From SFTJ01 sp051871515 (lineage in GTDB: Bacteria > Bacteroidota > Bacteroidia > Bacteroidales > Muribaculaceae): 48,524 nt of DNA. The stretch is from positions 1 through 48,524 of the forward strand of contig JBJECY010000048.1 of NCBI GenBank assembly GCA_051871515.1. The letters are read 5' to 3'. Under the pieces are notes generated by a model, which was given only the letters and a program-made list of their open reading frames with translations, had not been told where the DNA came from and ran no database searches. A program made the position numbers and the translations under genes. This document shows positions 24,540 through 34,331 of this stretch, piece by piece. Each line of letters starts with the position of its first letter. The stretch's first letter is position 1.

Positions 24540-25124
24540 ATGATTGACTATATCAAGGGAATAATTGAAGAAAGCAATCCTGCATATTTGGTGGTTGATA
24601 ATCATGGCATAGGTTATATGCTAAATGTTTCGCTCACCACCTATTCGCAACTGCAAAACCAGCATAGTGAGGTGAAACTATATGTTTATGAAGCCATTCG
24701 TGAAGACTCGCATGTGCTGTATGGGTTTGCTGAGCGACGTGAGCGTGAATTGTTTGTGTTGCTCATCAGCGTGAGTGGAGTGGGCCCCAACACAGCGCGC
24801 ATGATTCTCTCGTCGTACACTACCGGCGAGGTTGAGTCGATTATAGCCACAGGCAACACATCGATGCTGAAATCGGTGAAGGGATTGGGCGTAAAAACGG
24901 CACAAAGAATAATAGTTGACTTGAAAGATAAAATAAATGTGGTAGATAGTTCGTTAAGTAATAAAGTTAGTGCATCAACCGAGTCGTTTGAAGAAGCTAT
25001 GGCGGCATTGGTGATGCTTGGCTTCACTCAGACAGCCACACAAAAGGTGCTGAAAAAGCTATTTGCCTCGCAACCCACCTTGAGTGCCGAGGATGCCATT
25101 AAGCAAGCGCTCAAGATGATGTGA
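24540..25124 (+). CDS. ruvA: Holliday junction branch migration protein RuvA
   Basis: RuvA binds four-way junctions and loads the RuvB motor. The 194-residue protein has the N-terminal OB-fold (MIDYIKGIIEESNPAYLVVDNHGIGYMLNVS), the helix-hairpin-helix domain with ISVSGVGPNTARMILS and VKGLGVKTAQRIIVDLKDK, and the C-terminal UBA-like domain III (about 148-194) that contacts RuvB. Length and domains are standard. No ruvB or ruvC is in the window. ruvA directly upstream of sprA is, as far as I recall, common in Bacteroidota. No promoter is visible in the 27 bp before it. Confidence 0.97.
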   Translation: MIDYIKGIIEESNPAYLVVDNHGIGYMLNVSLTTYSQLQNQHSEVKLYVYEAIREDSHVLYGFAERRERELFVLLISVSGVGPNTARMILSSYTTGEVESIIATGNTSMLKSVKGLGVKTAQRIIVDLKDKINVVDSSLSNKVSASTESFEEAMAALVMLGFTQTATQKVLKKLFASQPTLSAEDAIKQALKMM

Positions 25125-25247
25125 TGCAAAGTGAGTTGTGTGCTTTGGTAGAAGCATCAATTTTTGTGATGAGCTGTTACAGGCGGTGCTAAGCCGCTTT
25201 GGCGGTGGGCTGTGTGAGGCGGTACTGTGACATTATTAGCAGAATCA

Positions 25248-28200
25248 ATGGGTAAACGATATCGCTTTAACTACATAAAGAGCAGAATGCTGCTGTGTGT
25301 GATGGTGTGCGGAGTGCTTGTGTACTCTGCGCTCCGTGGCGATGTTTTTGCGCAGTATGTAGAATCGAAGCTTTCTCCGCCACCCTCAATGCCCACTAAG
25401 AGCGTTGCCGGCAAAAACCAATCAACCGATTCTCTCGACATGCATTATAAGGTGCGCCAAACCATTCCCACTGATTACGAAAATCTTGGCGAAGGCAATT
25501 ATGCTGTTGACCTTAACAATCCTCGTAACATCACCACCGAAGCCGAGTATGATGCCCAAACCGGTATGTATGTGGTGCGCACCAAGCTTGGCGACAAGGA
25601 GTTGACCACGCCATTTGTGCTCTCGGCTGACGAATATAACAACATTGAGCTGCGCAAGTCGATGCAGCAATATTATAATCAGCGCAATAGCCTCACGGCA
25701 GAAGAGAACCAGAAAGACCCGTTTAATTTCCTGGATATGCAATTCGGGCTTGGTCCGCTCGACAAGGTGTTTGGTCCTGGTGGCGTTCAGCTAAAGACCC
25801 AAGGTTCGGTGAAAGTGAACATGGGCATCAAGTCGAATAAAACCGACAACCCTGCGCTCTCGGTTGATGCGCGCCGCAAGACATATTTCGACTTCGACCA
25901 ACAGGTGCAAGCCAACATCAACGCCTCGGTTGGCGACAAGATGAAGTTCGACATGTCATATAACACCGGCGCCACATTCGACTTCGATAACAAGAATCTG
26001 AAGCTTGCCTATGAGGGCAAAGAAGATGAGATAATAAAGAATATTGAGGCGGGTAATGTGAGCATGACCACCGGTTCGTCGCTCATCAAGGGTAGCGCGT
26101 CGCTGTTTGGTATAAAAACCAAGTTGCAGTTTGGCAAACTTACTGCCACGGCGTTGGTGTCGCAACAGAACTCACAGACCCAAACGGTGAACACCCGCGG
26201 CGGTGCTCAAACTCAGGAATTTACCGTTACCGCCGACTCTTACGACCAAAACCGCCACTTCTTCTTGGCGCATTGGTTCCGTGACAACTACGATAAGTTT
26301 GCCTCAACGTTGCCATTGGTGTCGAGTGGCATCAACATCACTCGCATTGAGGTGTGGGTGACCAATAAACGCAACGATTACAGCCAGTCGCGCAACTTGG
26401 TGGCATATATGGATGCGGGCGAGTCAACGCGCCTTGCCAACTCGCATTGGGTGGGCAACCCTTCGATGGCTGTGCCTTGCAATGCATCGAACAACCTTAT
26501 TAGTGAAATCAATACCAATTATCCCGATGCACGCTACATCGACCAAGTAGCCACGGTGCTTGAACCGCTTAGCGTGTATGGGTTTGAGGGCGGTCGCGAC
26601 TATGAAAAGGTTGAGAGTGCGCGGTTGCTGTCAACCTCAGAATATACGCTCAACAACACGCTTGGTTACATCTCGCTCAAAACGGCTCTCAACTCTGATG
26701 AGGTGCTTGCCGTTGCCTATCAATATACCTATCGCGGACAAACCTATCAGGTGGGCGAGTTCGGTAGCGATGTGGCATCAACCAAGCAGTCGCTCTATGT
26801 GAAATTGCTTAAGGGCACCACCATTTCCACTAAAATGCCTATGTGGGACCTGGCGATGAAGAATGTGTATTCGCTTGGCGCTTACCAGATACAGTCAGGA
26901 AACTTCAAGCTCAACATCAAGTATATGAGCGACACCACCGGCACCTATGTCAACTATTTGCCAGTGGGCAGCATCAGCGGCACACCGCTCATCAGGGTGA
27001 TGAACCTTGACCGCCTTGATGCCAACAACCAAACCAACCCCGACGGCCGTTTCGACTATATTGAAGGTTACACCGTAAGCTCATCTACCGGTAGGATAAT
27101 TTTCCCTGTTGTGGAACCCTTTGGTGAACACTTGGCAAACAAGATTGGCAATGCCAGTTTGGCAAGTAAATATGTCTATCAGGAGCTTTATGACTCAACG
27201 CTCACGGTGGCACGCCAATTCCAGGACAAGAACAAATTTGTGCTTGTGGGTGAGTATCAGGCTTCCAGCGGGTCGCAAATCAGGCTTAACGCCATGAATG
27301 TGGCGCGCGGGTCGGTGGTGGTGACTGCCGGCGGCGTCACGCTCACTGAGAACAGCGATTATACGGTTGACTATAACATGGGTATAGTAACCATCTTAAA
27401 CCAAAGCATCATTGACGCAGGCACAAGCGTTAGCGTGACCCTTGAAAACCAATCGACTTACAGCACTCAGCGCAAGACCCTTTTGGGACTTGACTTAAAC
27501 TATAAGTTCAACAAAAACTTCAATGTCGGTGCCACGGTGATGCATTATGGCGAGAAGTCGCTCACTGAGAAAGTGTCGATTGGCGATGAGATAGTGAACA
27601 ACACCATTTGGGGCGTAAACATGTCGTATAACAACAGCTTCATGTGGCTCACCAACCTCATCAACAAGATACCCACAGTGAACGCCACGGCACCATCTAC
27701 GCTGTCGTTTAAAGGCGAATTTGCTCAATTGATACCTCATCAGCAAAAAACCGGCTCAAACAAGGGTAGCTCATATATCGACGATTTTGAGTCAACCCAG
27801 TCGGGGCTCGATTTGCGTTCGCCTTACTCGTGGTTCCTTTGCGCCACGCCTTATGATAATACCTCAAATGCCTTGTTCCCCGAGGCTGCTCTCAGCAACG
27901 ATGTGGCTTATGGCAAGAACCGTGCTTTGCTCTCATGGTACTACATTGACCGTATGTTCACCCAGCGTAACAGTTCGCTTGCGCCGGGCTACATAAAGAA
28001 TGATTTGGCTCAACTCTCTAATCCCTATGTGCGCGAGGTCACTTATGCCGAGGTATATCCCGGTAGGGAACAAAGCTATGGTGAATCATCGACGTTGCAA
28101 ACGCTCAACCTGTCGTTTTACCCTAATGAACGTGGTCCATATAACCTTGATGCCGATGGTATTAATGCCGATGGTACTCTCATGAACCCTGAAAAGCGTT

Positions 28201-31200
28201 GGGGCGGCATTATGCGAAAACTCGATGCCACTAATTTTGAGCAATCAAATATTGAATACATTCAGTTTTGGATGCTTAATCCGTTCCTCGACGAGACTGC
28301 CGACAACAAAGAGGGTGGTGACCTTTACTTCAACTTGGGTGAGGTGAGTGAAGATATCTTGAAAGACGGATATAAATCATACGAAAACGGACTTCCCATT
28401 GACGAAGACAATACCTATGTGAAAGAAACGGTGTGGGGCAAGGTTTCAGAAAAGACCTCGCTCACCTATGCCTTTGACAACGCCACTGGTGCACGCAAAA
28501 AGCAAGATGTGGGCTTAAACGGACTGTCAACCGAGGAAGAGAAGAATTTCCCCACTTACAGCAATTATGTGAATCAGTTGCGCACTAAACTGTCGGCCAA
28601 TACGGTGGCTGAAATGGAAGAAGACCAGTTCTCGCCATTCAACGACCCTGGCGGCGACAACTATCACTTCTATCGCGGCTACGACTATGATGAGCAAAAG
28701 CTGTCGATTCTTGAGCGCTATAAGCACTACAATGGCACCGAGGGCAACTCGCTCTCGACCGACGATGCTTCTGACGGGCTGTATCAAACCGCGCGTAGTG
28801 TGCCCGATGTTGAAGACATCAACCAAGATAACACGCTCAATCAGTATGAGCGATATTTCCAATACAAGGTGTCAATTCGCCCCGAAGATTTTGTGGTGGG
28901 CCGCAACTATATCACCGATAAACAGGTGCATCATGTTTCAACCCGCGATGGCAACGGACTTGATGTTGAATGGTATCAATTCACCATTCCGCTCAACGAC
29001 TATGAGAAAGCCATTGGCTCAATCAACGATTTCTCAACCATCCGTTTCATAAGAATGTTCCTCACCAACTTCAAGAAGCCGGTGCACTTGCGTTTTGCAT
29101 CGCTTGAACTGTTGCGTGGTGAGTGGCGTAGTTATGATTATAACCCCGATGAGCGCATCAACCAGCCTGCCGAGGGAGAGGTGGCAATCACGGCTGTAAA
29201 CATTGAGGAGAATGCCGGTCGAGAGCCGGTGAACTATGTGTTGCCGCCGGGTGTGACCCGAATTGTTGACTCAGGACAATCGCAAATCACTCAGCTCAAC
29301 GAGCAGTCGCTGTCGCTTAAGGTGACCAATCTGCCTGCAGGAGCCTCGCGTGCCGTTTACCGTAACACCAATCTTGACTTGCGCATCTACAAGCGGTTGC
29401 AGATGTTCTTGCACAACGAGGCGCTCATTGACAACGCCACAATGCTGAAGGACGGCGACGTGTCGGCATTCGTTCGTTTGGGCTCTGACGTGAAAAACAA
29501 CTATTATGAATATGAAATTCCGCTCGACGTTACTCCGCCGCGCTCTGATTATAGCACATATAGTAGCACCGACCAATATGCCGTTTGGCCTGAGCGAAAC
29601 ATGCTCAACTGTAACCTCGACGTGTTTACAGAGGTGAAGAAGAACCGTAACTCGCAGAAGTTGCAGGGCGTGAACGGCGTGTCGTATAATCAACGATTCA
29701 CTGAGTATGACCCCGACCATGAAGCCAATAAGGTGACGGTGCTTGGTAATCCGTCGTTGAGCGACGTTAAGGTGGTGATGATTGGTATTCGCAACAATTC
29801 GAGCGTAACCAAAGAATGTACCGTGTGGGCCGATGAACTGCGTGTGACCGATTTTGACCAAGATGGCGGTTGGGCGGCTCGTGCCAACATGACGCTTGGC
29901 ATCAGCGACATTGCCACGGTGAATGCCGGTTTCCACAAAGAGACCGTGGGCTTTGGCTCGGTTGACCAGGGGTTGAGCCAGCGCAACCTTGACGATTACA
30001 CCAACTATAATGTGGCGGTGCAAGTTGACTTGGGCCGGTTCTTGCCCGAGAAGGTGAAGCTTAAGGCTCCAATCTACTACTCAATTACGCATGAAGAAAG
30101 CACTCCAAAATACAATCCTCTTGACAAAGACGTGCTGCTTGATGATGCCATCGACGCATGCGACACTAAGGCACAGCGCGACTCAATCAAGGCGTTTGCC
30201 GTGACTTCAAAGAGGGTTGAGAGCTTCAGCATCTCGGGTATGAAATTTGATGTGAAGAGCAAGTTGCCAATGCCTTGGGACCCAGCAAACTTCACGTTTA
30301 ACTACTCGTCAAACAAGCGCCATGACGTTGACCCCGATAACGTGTATGAGAACACAAGCGACTATCGCGGTAGCCTCATGTACAACTATTCTTCGGCCTT
30401 CAAGCCGTGGCGTCCGTTTAACTCGGTCAACAAAAAGAGCAAGAATAAAAACATTAAATTCTTGCGCGAATGGGAGTTGAACTGGTTCCCGCAGCAGATA
30501 AGTTTCTTCACCAACATATCGCGCTACTATTATGAGCAGCAAACTCGCAACGAGAGCGATATTGACGTTGAGTTGCCGGTGTCGGTGAGCAAAAACTTCT
30601 TGTGGGACCGCCAGTTCTCGTTGACTTGGAACCTTACCAAGTCGCTCAATATGTCGTTCCAGTCAAACACCACGGCTCACATTGAGGAACCGATAGGGCA
30701 GGTGAACAAGAAACTGTTCCCCGACGAGTATAAGGAATGGCGCGACTCGGTGTGGCGCAGTATCAGAAATCTGGGTACGCCTTATAGCTATAATCAAACG
30801 TTCAACGTGTCATATAAGGCGCCGTTCAACAAGATTTCGTTCCTCGACTTTATTACAGCAAACACCTCATATAACTCTCACTACAACTGGGAGCGAGGCA
30901 CTGTGCTTGAAGAAGTGTCGTCGGGCAACACCATCAGCAACCAGTCAACGCTCACCATTGACGGACGTTTTAATCTTGAGACACTATATAATAAGGTGCC
31001 TTATCTCAAGAAAGTAAACAACCGCTTCTCAACATCGCGCAAAACTGAAACCAAGCCTCAAAAGCCTAAGAAGTTTACGCGAACATTAAAGCTCAACGCC
31101 GATACGTCGTTGGTGATTAAACACAACCTAAAGACCAAGAAGCTAAAAGTGTCGGCCATGACCACCGAGGGTAAGCCTATGAGCGTGCAAACGCGTGTGA

Positions 31201-32720
31201 TTGACGATAACAGCATTGAGGTGCTCAATCGTGGCGAGATGAATGTGAAATTCACCATCACTGAGGTGACTAAAGAAGAAAAGAATTTCTTCAGCGAGTT
31301 TGCCCAATACTCGTTGCGTGGGCTTATGATGGTGCGCAGTTTGAATGTGAAATTGCGCAACACCAAGCAACTGAGCTTGCCGCAGTTCATTCCTGAAATT
31401 GGCGACATCTTTGGTCAGAGCAACAATTATGACATTCTTTCTCCTGGTCTTGACTTTGCTTTTGGTTTTGTTGACGAGAGCTACATCGACAAGGCTAAGG
31501 AACGCGGTTGGCTCATGTGCGACGAGAATCAAACCACCCCTGCCATCTTCTCGCGTACACAAGAATTTAGCATCGAGGCCACTTTGGAGCCAATCAGGGG
31601 ACTCAAAATCACGCTAACTGGCAATCGCACCGATAACCGCAACAACCAGTTTATGTTTATGTATAACGATGCCACCAACATCTATTCAGGCACTTATACC
31701 AAAACCCACATGGCAATAGCCACTGCATTGAGAGGGTGCTCGTCAGACAACGGATATAACAGCGAGGCGTTTAATACCTTCCTTGCCAACATTCCGCTGG
31801 CAGCTGACCGCGTGCGTAGCCAATATGAGGGCCGCAACTATCCGCAACGCGGATTCCTTGCTACCTCAGCATGGGCCAATCAGCCATTCTCATCGCAAGT
31901 GGGCGACGTGAGTGCATTGAGCAGTGATGTGCTCATTCCGGCTTTTGTGGCAGCTTATTCAGGCAAAAACATCAATAAGGTTGACCTTAACCCGTTCCCG
32001 TCGATAAGTTCTATTCTGCCAAACTGGAAGGTGTCGTACGACGGTCTTGGCAAGATTGATATGTTCAAGAAGTGGTTTAAGAGCTTCACACTCTCGCATG
32101 CCTATCAGTGTACCTACACAGTGGGCTCTTACACATCGTTCAGCGATTGGGTTTCGGTTGGCGATGGATTGGGTTTTGTGCAAGATGTGACCACCGGCAA
32201 TCCTGTGCCATCGTCGCCTTACAATATCACCTCGGTGACCATCACTGAGAAGTTTGCGCCGCTCATTGGCATGAAAGCCACGCTCTATAACAATATGACG
32301 CTCAATGCCGAGTATCGCGACTCGCGCACATTGTCGCTCAACTCCACTGCCGGTCAGGTGGTTGAAACAGTGCAGCGCTCGTTTAAGTTTGGGGCAGGCT
32401 ATAAGATTGCCAATTTCAACACTGTGCTAAAGTTTAAGGGCCGTCAGAACAACGTGAACAACGACCTCTCGCTCAACCTTGATGTGACGCTCAACAACAA
32501 TAATGCTTTGATTCGCAAGATTGAAACCGGACTTACGCAAGCCACCAGCGGCACACGTTCGCTCGTCATCAATCTCACAGCCAACTATGTGCTGAGCAAG
32601 CGTTTGACCATCGGCGCTTATTTCGACCATCAGGTAAACACTCCGCTGGTTTCGTCGTCGGCCTACCCAACAACTAACAGCAATTTTGGCATTTCAATGA
32701 ATATGTCGCTCGCCAAGTGA
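25248..32720 (+). CDS. sprA: Type IX secretion system outer-membrane translocon SprA (Sov)
   Basis: SprA is the giant outer-membrane beta-barrel through which type IX cargo leaves the cell. The protein is about 2490 residues, in the range of Sov of Porphyromonas gingivalis and SprA of Flavobacterium. A signal peptide is visible (MLLCVMVCGVLVYSALRGDVFAQ). Conserved SprA blocks follow: DPFNFLDMQFGLGPLDKVFGPGG, FDFDQQVQANINASVGDK, GSSLIKGSASLFGIKTKLQFGKL, SSYIDDFESTQSGLDL and ADELRVTDFD. The rest is rich in aromatic, alternating strands to the C terminus (GISMNMSLAK). The frame is open from a GTG at 25227, but ATG 25248 precedes a better signal peptide. No promoter is seen in the 120 bp after ruvA, so the gene is probably read from upstream. 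Two type IX substrates lie in the same gene run. Confidence 0.96.
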   Translation: MGKRYRFNYIKSRMLLCVMVCGVLVYSALRGDVFAQYVESKLSPPPSMPTKSVAGKNQSTDSLDMHYKVRQTIPTDYENLGEGNYAVDLNNPRNITTEAEYDAQTGMYVVRTKLGDKELTTPFVLSADEYNNIELRKSMQQYYNQRNSLTAEENQKDPFNFLDMQFGLGPLDKVFGPGGVQLKTQGSVKVNMGIKSNKTDNPALSVDARRKTYFDFDQQVQANINASVGDKMKFDMSYNTGATFDFDNKNLKLAYEGKEDEIIKNIEAGNVSMTTGSSLIKGSASLFGIKTKLQFGKLTATALVSQQNSQTQTVNTRGGAQTQEFTVTADSYDQNRHFFLAHWFRDNYDKFASTLPLVSSGINITRIEVWVTNKRNDYSQSRNLVAYMDAGESTRLANSHWVGNPSMAVPCNASNNLISEINTNYPDARYIDQVATVLEPLSVYGFEGGRDYEKVESARLLSTSEYTLNNTLGYISLKTALNSDEVLAVAYQYTYRGQTYQVGEFGSDVASTKQSLYVKLLKGTTISTKMPMWDLAMKNVYSLGAYQIQSGNFKLNIKYMSDTTGTYVNYLPVGSISGTPLIRVMNLDRLDANNQTNPDGRFDYIEGYTVSSSTGRIIFPVVEPFGEHLANKIGNASLASKYVYQELYDSTLTVARQFQDKNKFVLVGEYQASSGSQIRLNAMNVARGSVVVTAGGVTLTENSDYTVDYNMGIVTILNQSIIDAGTSVSVTLENQSTYSTQRKTLLGLDLNYKFNKNFNVGATVMHYGEKSLTEKVSIGDEIVNNTIWGVNMSYNNSFMWLTNLINKIPTVNATAPSTLSFKGEFAQLIPHQQKTGSNKGSSYIDDFESTQSGLDLRSPYSWFLCATPYDNTSNALFPEAALSNDVAYGKNRALLSWYYIDRMFTQRNSSLAPGYIKNDLAQLSNPYVREVTYAEVYPGREQSYGESSTLQTLNLSFYPNERGPYNLDADGINADGTLMNPEKRWGGIMRKLDATNFEQSNIEYIQFWMLNPFLDETADNKEGGDLYFNLGEVSEDILKDGYKSYENGLPIDEDNTYVKETVWGKVSEKTSLTYAFDNATGARKKQDVGLNGLSTEEEKNFPTYSNYVNQLRTKLSANTVAEMEEDQFSPFNDPGGDNYHFYRGYDYDEQKLSILERYKHYNGTEGNSLSTDDASDGLYQTARSVPDVEDINQDNTLNQYERYFQYKVSIRPEDFVVGRNYITDKQVHHVSTRDGNGLDVEWYQFTIPLNDYEKAIGSINDFSTIRFIRMFLTNFKKPVHLRFASLELLRGEWRSYDYNPDERINQPAEGEVAITAVNIEENAGREPVNYVLPPGVTRIVDSGQSQITQLNEQSLSLKVTNLPAGASRAVYRNTNLDLRIYKRLQMFLHNEALIDNATMLKDGDVSAFVRLGSDVKNNYYEYEIPLDVTPPRSDYSTYSSTDQYAVWPERNMLNCNLDVFTEVKKNRNSQKLQGVNGVSYNQRFTEYDPDHEANKVTVLGNPSLSDVKVVMIGIRNNSSVTKECTVWADELRVTDFDQDGGWAARANMTLGISDIATVNAGFHKETVGFGSVDQGLSQRNLDDYTNYNVAVQVDLGRFLPEKVKLKAPIYYSITHEESTPKYNPLDKDVLLDDAIDACDTKAQRDSIKAFAVTSKRVESFSISGMKFDVKSKLPMPWDPANFTFNYSSNKRHDVDPDNVYENTSDYRGSLMYNYSSAFKPWRPFNSVNKKSKNKNIKFLREWELNWFPQQISFFTNISRYYYEQQTRNESDIDVELPVSVSKNFLWDRQFSLTWNLTKSLNMSFQSNTTAHIEEPIGQVNKKLFPDEYKEWRDSVWRSIRNLGTPYSYNQTFNVSYKAPFNKISFLDFITANTSYNSHYNWERGTVLEEVSSGNTISNQSTLTIDGRFNLETLYNKVPYLKKVNNRFSTSRKTETKPQKPKKFTRTLKLNADTSLVIKHNLKTKKLKVSAMTTEGKPMSVQTRVIDDNSIEVLNRGEMNVKFTITEVTKEEKNFFSEFAQYSLRGLMMVRSLNVKLRNTKQLSLPQFIPEIGDIFGQSNNYDILSPGLDFAFGFVDESYIDKAKERGWLMCDENQTTPAIFSRTQEFSIEATLEPIRGLKITLTGNRTDNRNNQFMFMYNDATNIYSGTYTKTHMAIATALRGCSSDNGYNSEAFNTFLANIPLAADRVRSQYEGRNYPQRGFLATSAWANQPFSSQVGDVSALSSDVLIPAFVAAYSGKNINKVDLNPFPSISSILPNWKVSYDGLGKIDMFKKWFKSFTLSHAYQCTYTVGSYTSFSDWVSVGDGLGFVQDVTTGNPVPSSPYNITSVTITEKFAPLIGMKATLYNNMTLNAEYRDSRTLSLNSTAGQVVETVQRSFKFGAGYKIANFNTVLKFKGRQNNVNNDLSLNLDVTLNNNNALIRKIETGLTQATSGTRSLVINLTANYVLSKRLTIGAYFDHQVNTPLVSSSAYPTTNSNFGISMNMSLAK

Positions 32721-32743
32721 GAGGTTATTTGTGGCGTAAATTG

Positions 32744-32774
32744 TGAAAAAGTGTAACTTTCTTGGGCTTTTTCA
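32744..32774 (+). terminator. Weak A/T hairpin after sprA
   Basis: TGAAAAAG (32744-32751) and CTTTTTCA (32767-32774) form an 8-bp stem with a 15-nt loop, 24 nt after the sprA stop. The stem has almost no G/C and no T-run follows, so termination is uncertain. Confidence 0.35.
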
Positions 32775-32797
32775 ATGATTCTTTTATCATTTATGAC

Positions 32798-32805
32798 TAT
32801 ATTTG
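32798..32805 (+). promoter_or_regulatory. -7 element upstream of the 126-residue protein gene
   Basis: TATATTTG fits TAnnTTTG. The -33 position (about 32774-32777) reads AATG instead of TTTG. Transcription would start near 32812, placing the palindrome at 32837-32856 inside the leader. Confidence 0.55.
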
Positions 32806-32836
32806 CAGCGTAAAATGCAAATTGTGCGCGCAAAAA

Positions 32837-32856
32837 GTGTGCAATATATTGCACAC
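32837..32856. promoter_or_regulatory. 20-bp perfect palindrome in the leader
   Basis: GTGTGCAATATATTGCACAC is identical to its reverse complement. It lies about 25 bp downstream of the predicted start of transcription and 41 bp before the start codon of the 126-residue protein. Perfect dyads of this length without a loop are typical of binding sites for dimeric regulators rather than of RNA hairpins. No regulator gene is adjacent. Confidence 0.5.
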
Positions 32857-32897
32857 GGCAAGCGCAGCGCGTTATTTAAATATTACTGATTAGTTTT

Positions 32898-33278
32898 ATG
32901 GACGAAAACTTAAAAAAGCAGTTGAGTAAGGACGATAGTGGTTTGGCGACCTATGAATATATAGCCAATAACATTGATGGTGACATTGATGATATTTTGC
33001 CCGAGCTTATTGAAAACATCATCAACGTTGATAATGATGGCCAGTTTGTGGTGAGTACTGCCCGCTATTTGTTTGCCATTGACTCTGAGAGATACCAGGC
33101 AAGCATTAATGTTCTTGTGAAGGCTGCTATTGAAAAAGACCGCGAGCATAAGTATCTTGCCGACTTGATAGCAAGCCTCTATGGCTCTGATTATAAGGAA
33201 CGTGCCGCCGAGCTTAGTGCAGAAGACGACAACTTCAGGCGCATATATAAGCGTTTATATCCGGCATTGGGTATTTGA
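32898..33278 (+). CDS. Conserved-looking small cytoplasmic protein of unknown function
   Basis: The 126-residue protein (MDENLKKQLSKDDSGLATYE) has no signal peptide or membrane segment. It is acidic in the middle (DGDIDDILPELIENIINVDNDG) and appears mostly helical, with a basic end (RRIYKRLYPALGI). I do not recognise a family. It has its own promoter element and the palindrome upstream, and lies 61 bp before the cyclophilin gene with no promoter between, so the two may form an operon. Confidence 0.7.
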   Translation: MDENLKKQLSKDDSGLATYEYIANNIDGDIDDILPELIENIINVDNDGQFVVSTARYLFAIDSERYQASINVLVKAAIEKDREHKYLADLIASLYGSDYKERAAELSAEDDNFRRIYKRLYPALGI

Positions 33279-33339
33279 GCTGCAGCGAGAAGCCCTTTTT
33301 AGTAAGGTCAACAGTGAAATATTTATATAATATAAAGTA

Positions 33340-34212
33340 ATGAAAAAGATTTTGCTGCCCTGTGCTGTTGCATTGACCATGAGTTTTGCCTGCTGCACAT
33401 GGGCAAAAAGCAATCAGCCTCAAGCAGATAACAGTAATAAAGTGGAAACAGTGGATTTGAAAAAATGCACCAAGGTGGAGGTTAAGACCACTTTGGGCGA
33501 TATTGAATTGGCATTGTATAACGAGACTCCTAAGCATCGCGACAATTTCATTAAGCTTGTCAACGAAGGCTATTATGATGGAGTGTTGTTTCATAGAGTA
33601 ATCAACGAATTTATGTGTCAGGCCGGCTATGGCAATTCGCGCAACGCCACTGCCGACACTCGTTTGGGCGACGGCGACCCGGGCTATACCATTGAAGCAG
33701 AGATGGTTTATCCCAAGCTGTTTCACAAACGCGGTGCTTTGGCAGCTGCCCGCACTCCTGACCAAGTGAATCCCGAGCGACGTTCTTCGGGGTCGCAATT
33801 CTATATTGTTACCGGCAAGAAATACACTGCTGCGCAGCTTGCTCAATTTGAACAAAGCCGCCGCAACCAACAGATGCAGGAGATTTTCAACGGCTTGGCT
33901 TCAGCTCATCGCAAGCAAATAATTATGTGGCGACGTGAGGGCAACACACAAGCACTCGACTCGTTGCAGAATCAGCTTGTTGAGCAAACCAAGGCTCAAG
34001 TTGAGAAAGACGGTGCGTTCACTTTCACTGCGGCACAGCTCGAAGCTTACCAGAAGGTGGGCGGCACTCCTCACCTCGATGCCCAATACACCGTGTATGG
34101 CGAAGTGACCAAGGGCATGGATGTGGTTGAGAAGATTGAAAAGAGCGAAACAGGCCGCAACGACCGCCCGGTGAACGATATACGAATCATCAAAATGACC
34201 ATTAAGCACTGA
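33340..34212 (+). CDS. Cyclophilin-type peptidyl-prolyl cis-trans isomerase with an insertion
   Basis: The 290-residue exported protein catalyses proline isomerisation during folding. After an N-terminal signal segment (MKKILLPCAVALTMSFACC; it could be a lipoprotein, but the lipobox is not canonical) the cyclophilin domain starts at about residue 45: VKTTLGDIELALYNETPKHRDNF, GVLFHRVI with the catalytic arginine, then SSGSQFYIVTG. Instead of continuing, the domain is split by about 85 residues (roughly 155-240, helical and Gln/Arg-rich, AQFEQSRRNQQMQEIF) before the closing part YTVYGEVTKGMDVVEKIEK. Such split forms occur in Bacteroidetes. It is probably periplasmic. A hairpin follows at 34246-34285. 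Confidence 0.9.
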   Translation: MKKILLPCAVALTMSFACCTWAKSNQPQADNSNKVETVDLKKCTKVEVKTTLGDIELALYNETPKHRDNFIKLVNEGYYDGVLFHRVINEFMCQAGYGNSRNATADTRLGDGDPGYTIEAEMVYPKLFHKRGALAAARTPDQVNPERRSSGSQFYIVTGKKYTAAQLAQFEQSRRNQQMQEIFNGLASAHRKQIIMWRREGNTQALDSLQNQLVEQTKAQVEKDGAFTFTAAQLEAYQKVGGTPHLDAQYTVYGEVTKGMDVVEKIEKSETGRNDRPVNDIRIIKMTIKH

Positions 34213-34245
34213 TGCCACTGCTTCAAAGCGGCGTCTTGATTTCTG

Positions 34246-34285
34246 CTTCACATGCTGTTGCACACCCGTTGTGGCGCATGTGAAG
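34246..34285 (+). terminator. Hairpin after the cyclophilin gene
   Basis: CTTCACATGC (34246-34255) pairs perfectly with GCATGTGAAG (34276-34285), and within the loop CACA pairs with TGTG. It starts 34 nt after the stop. It lacks a T-run, but its stem is the strongest feature between the two genes. Confidence 0.5.
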
Positions 34286-34331
34286 AATAATTATCGGGCT
34301 ATTTCAACAGTTAATAAAAGGTGCTTTTGAT

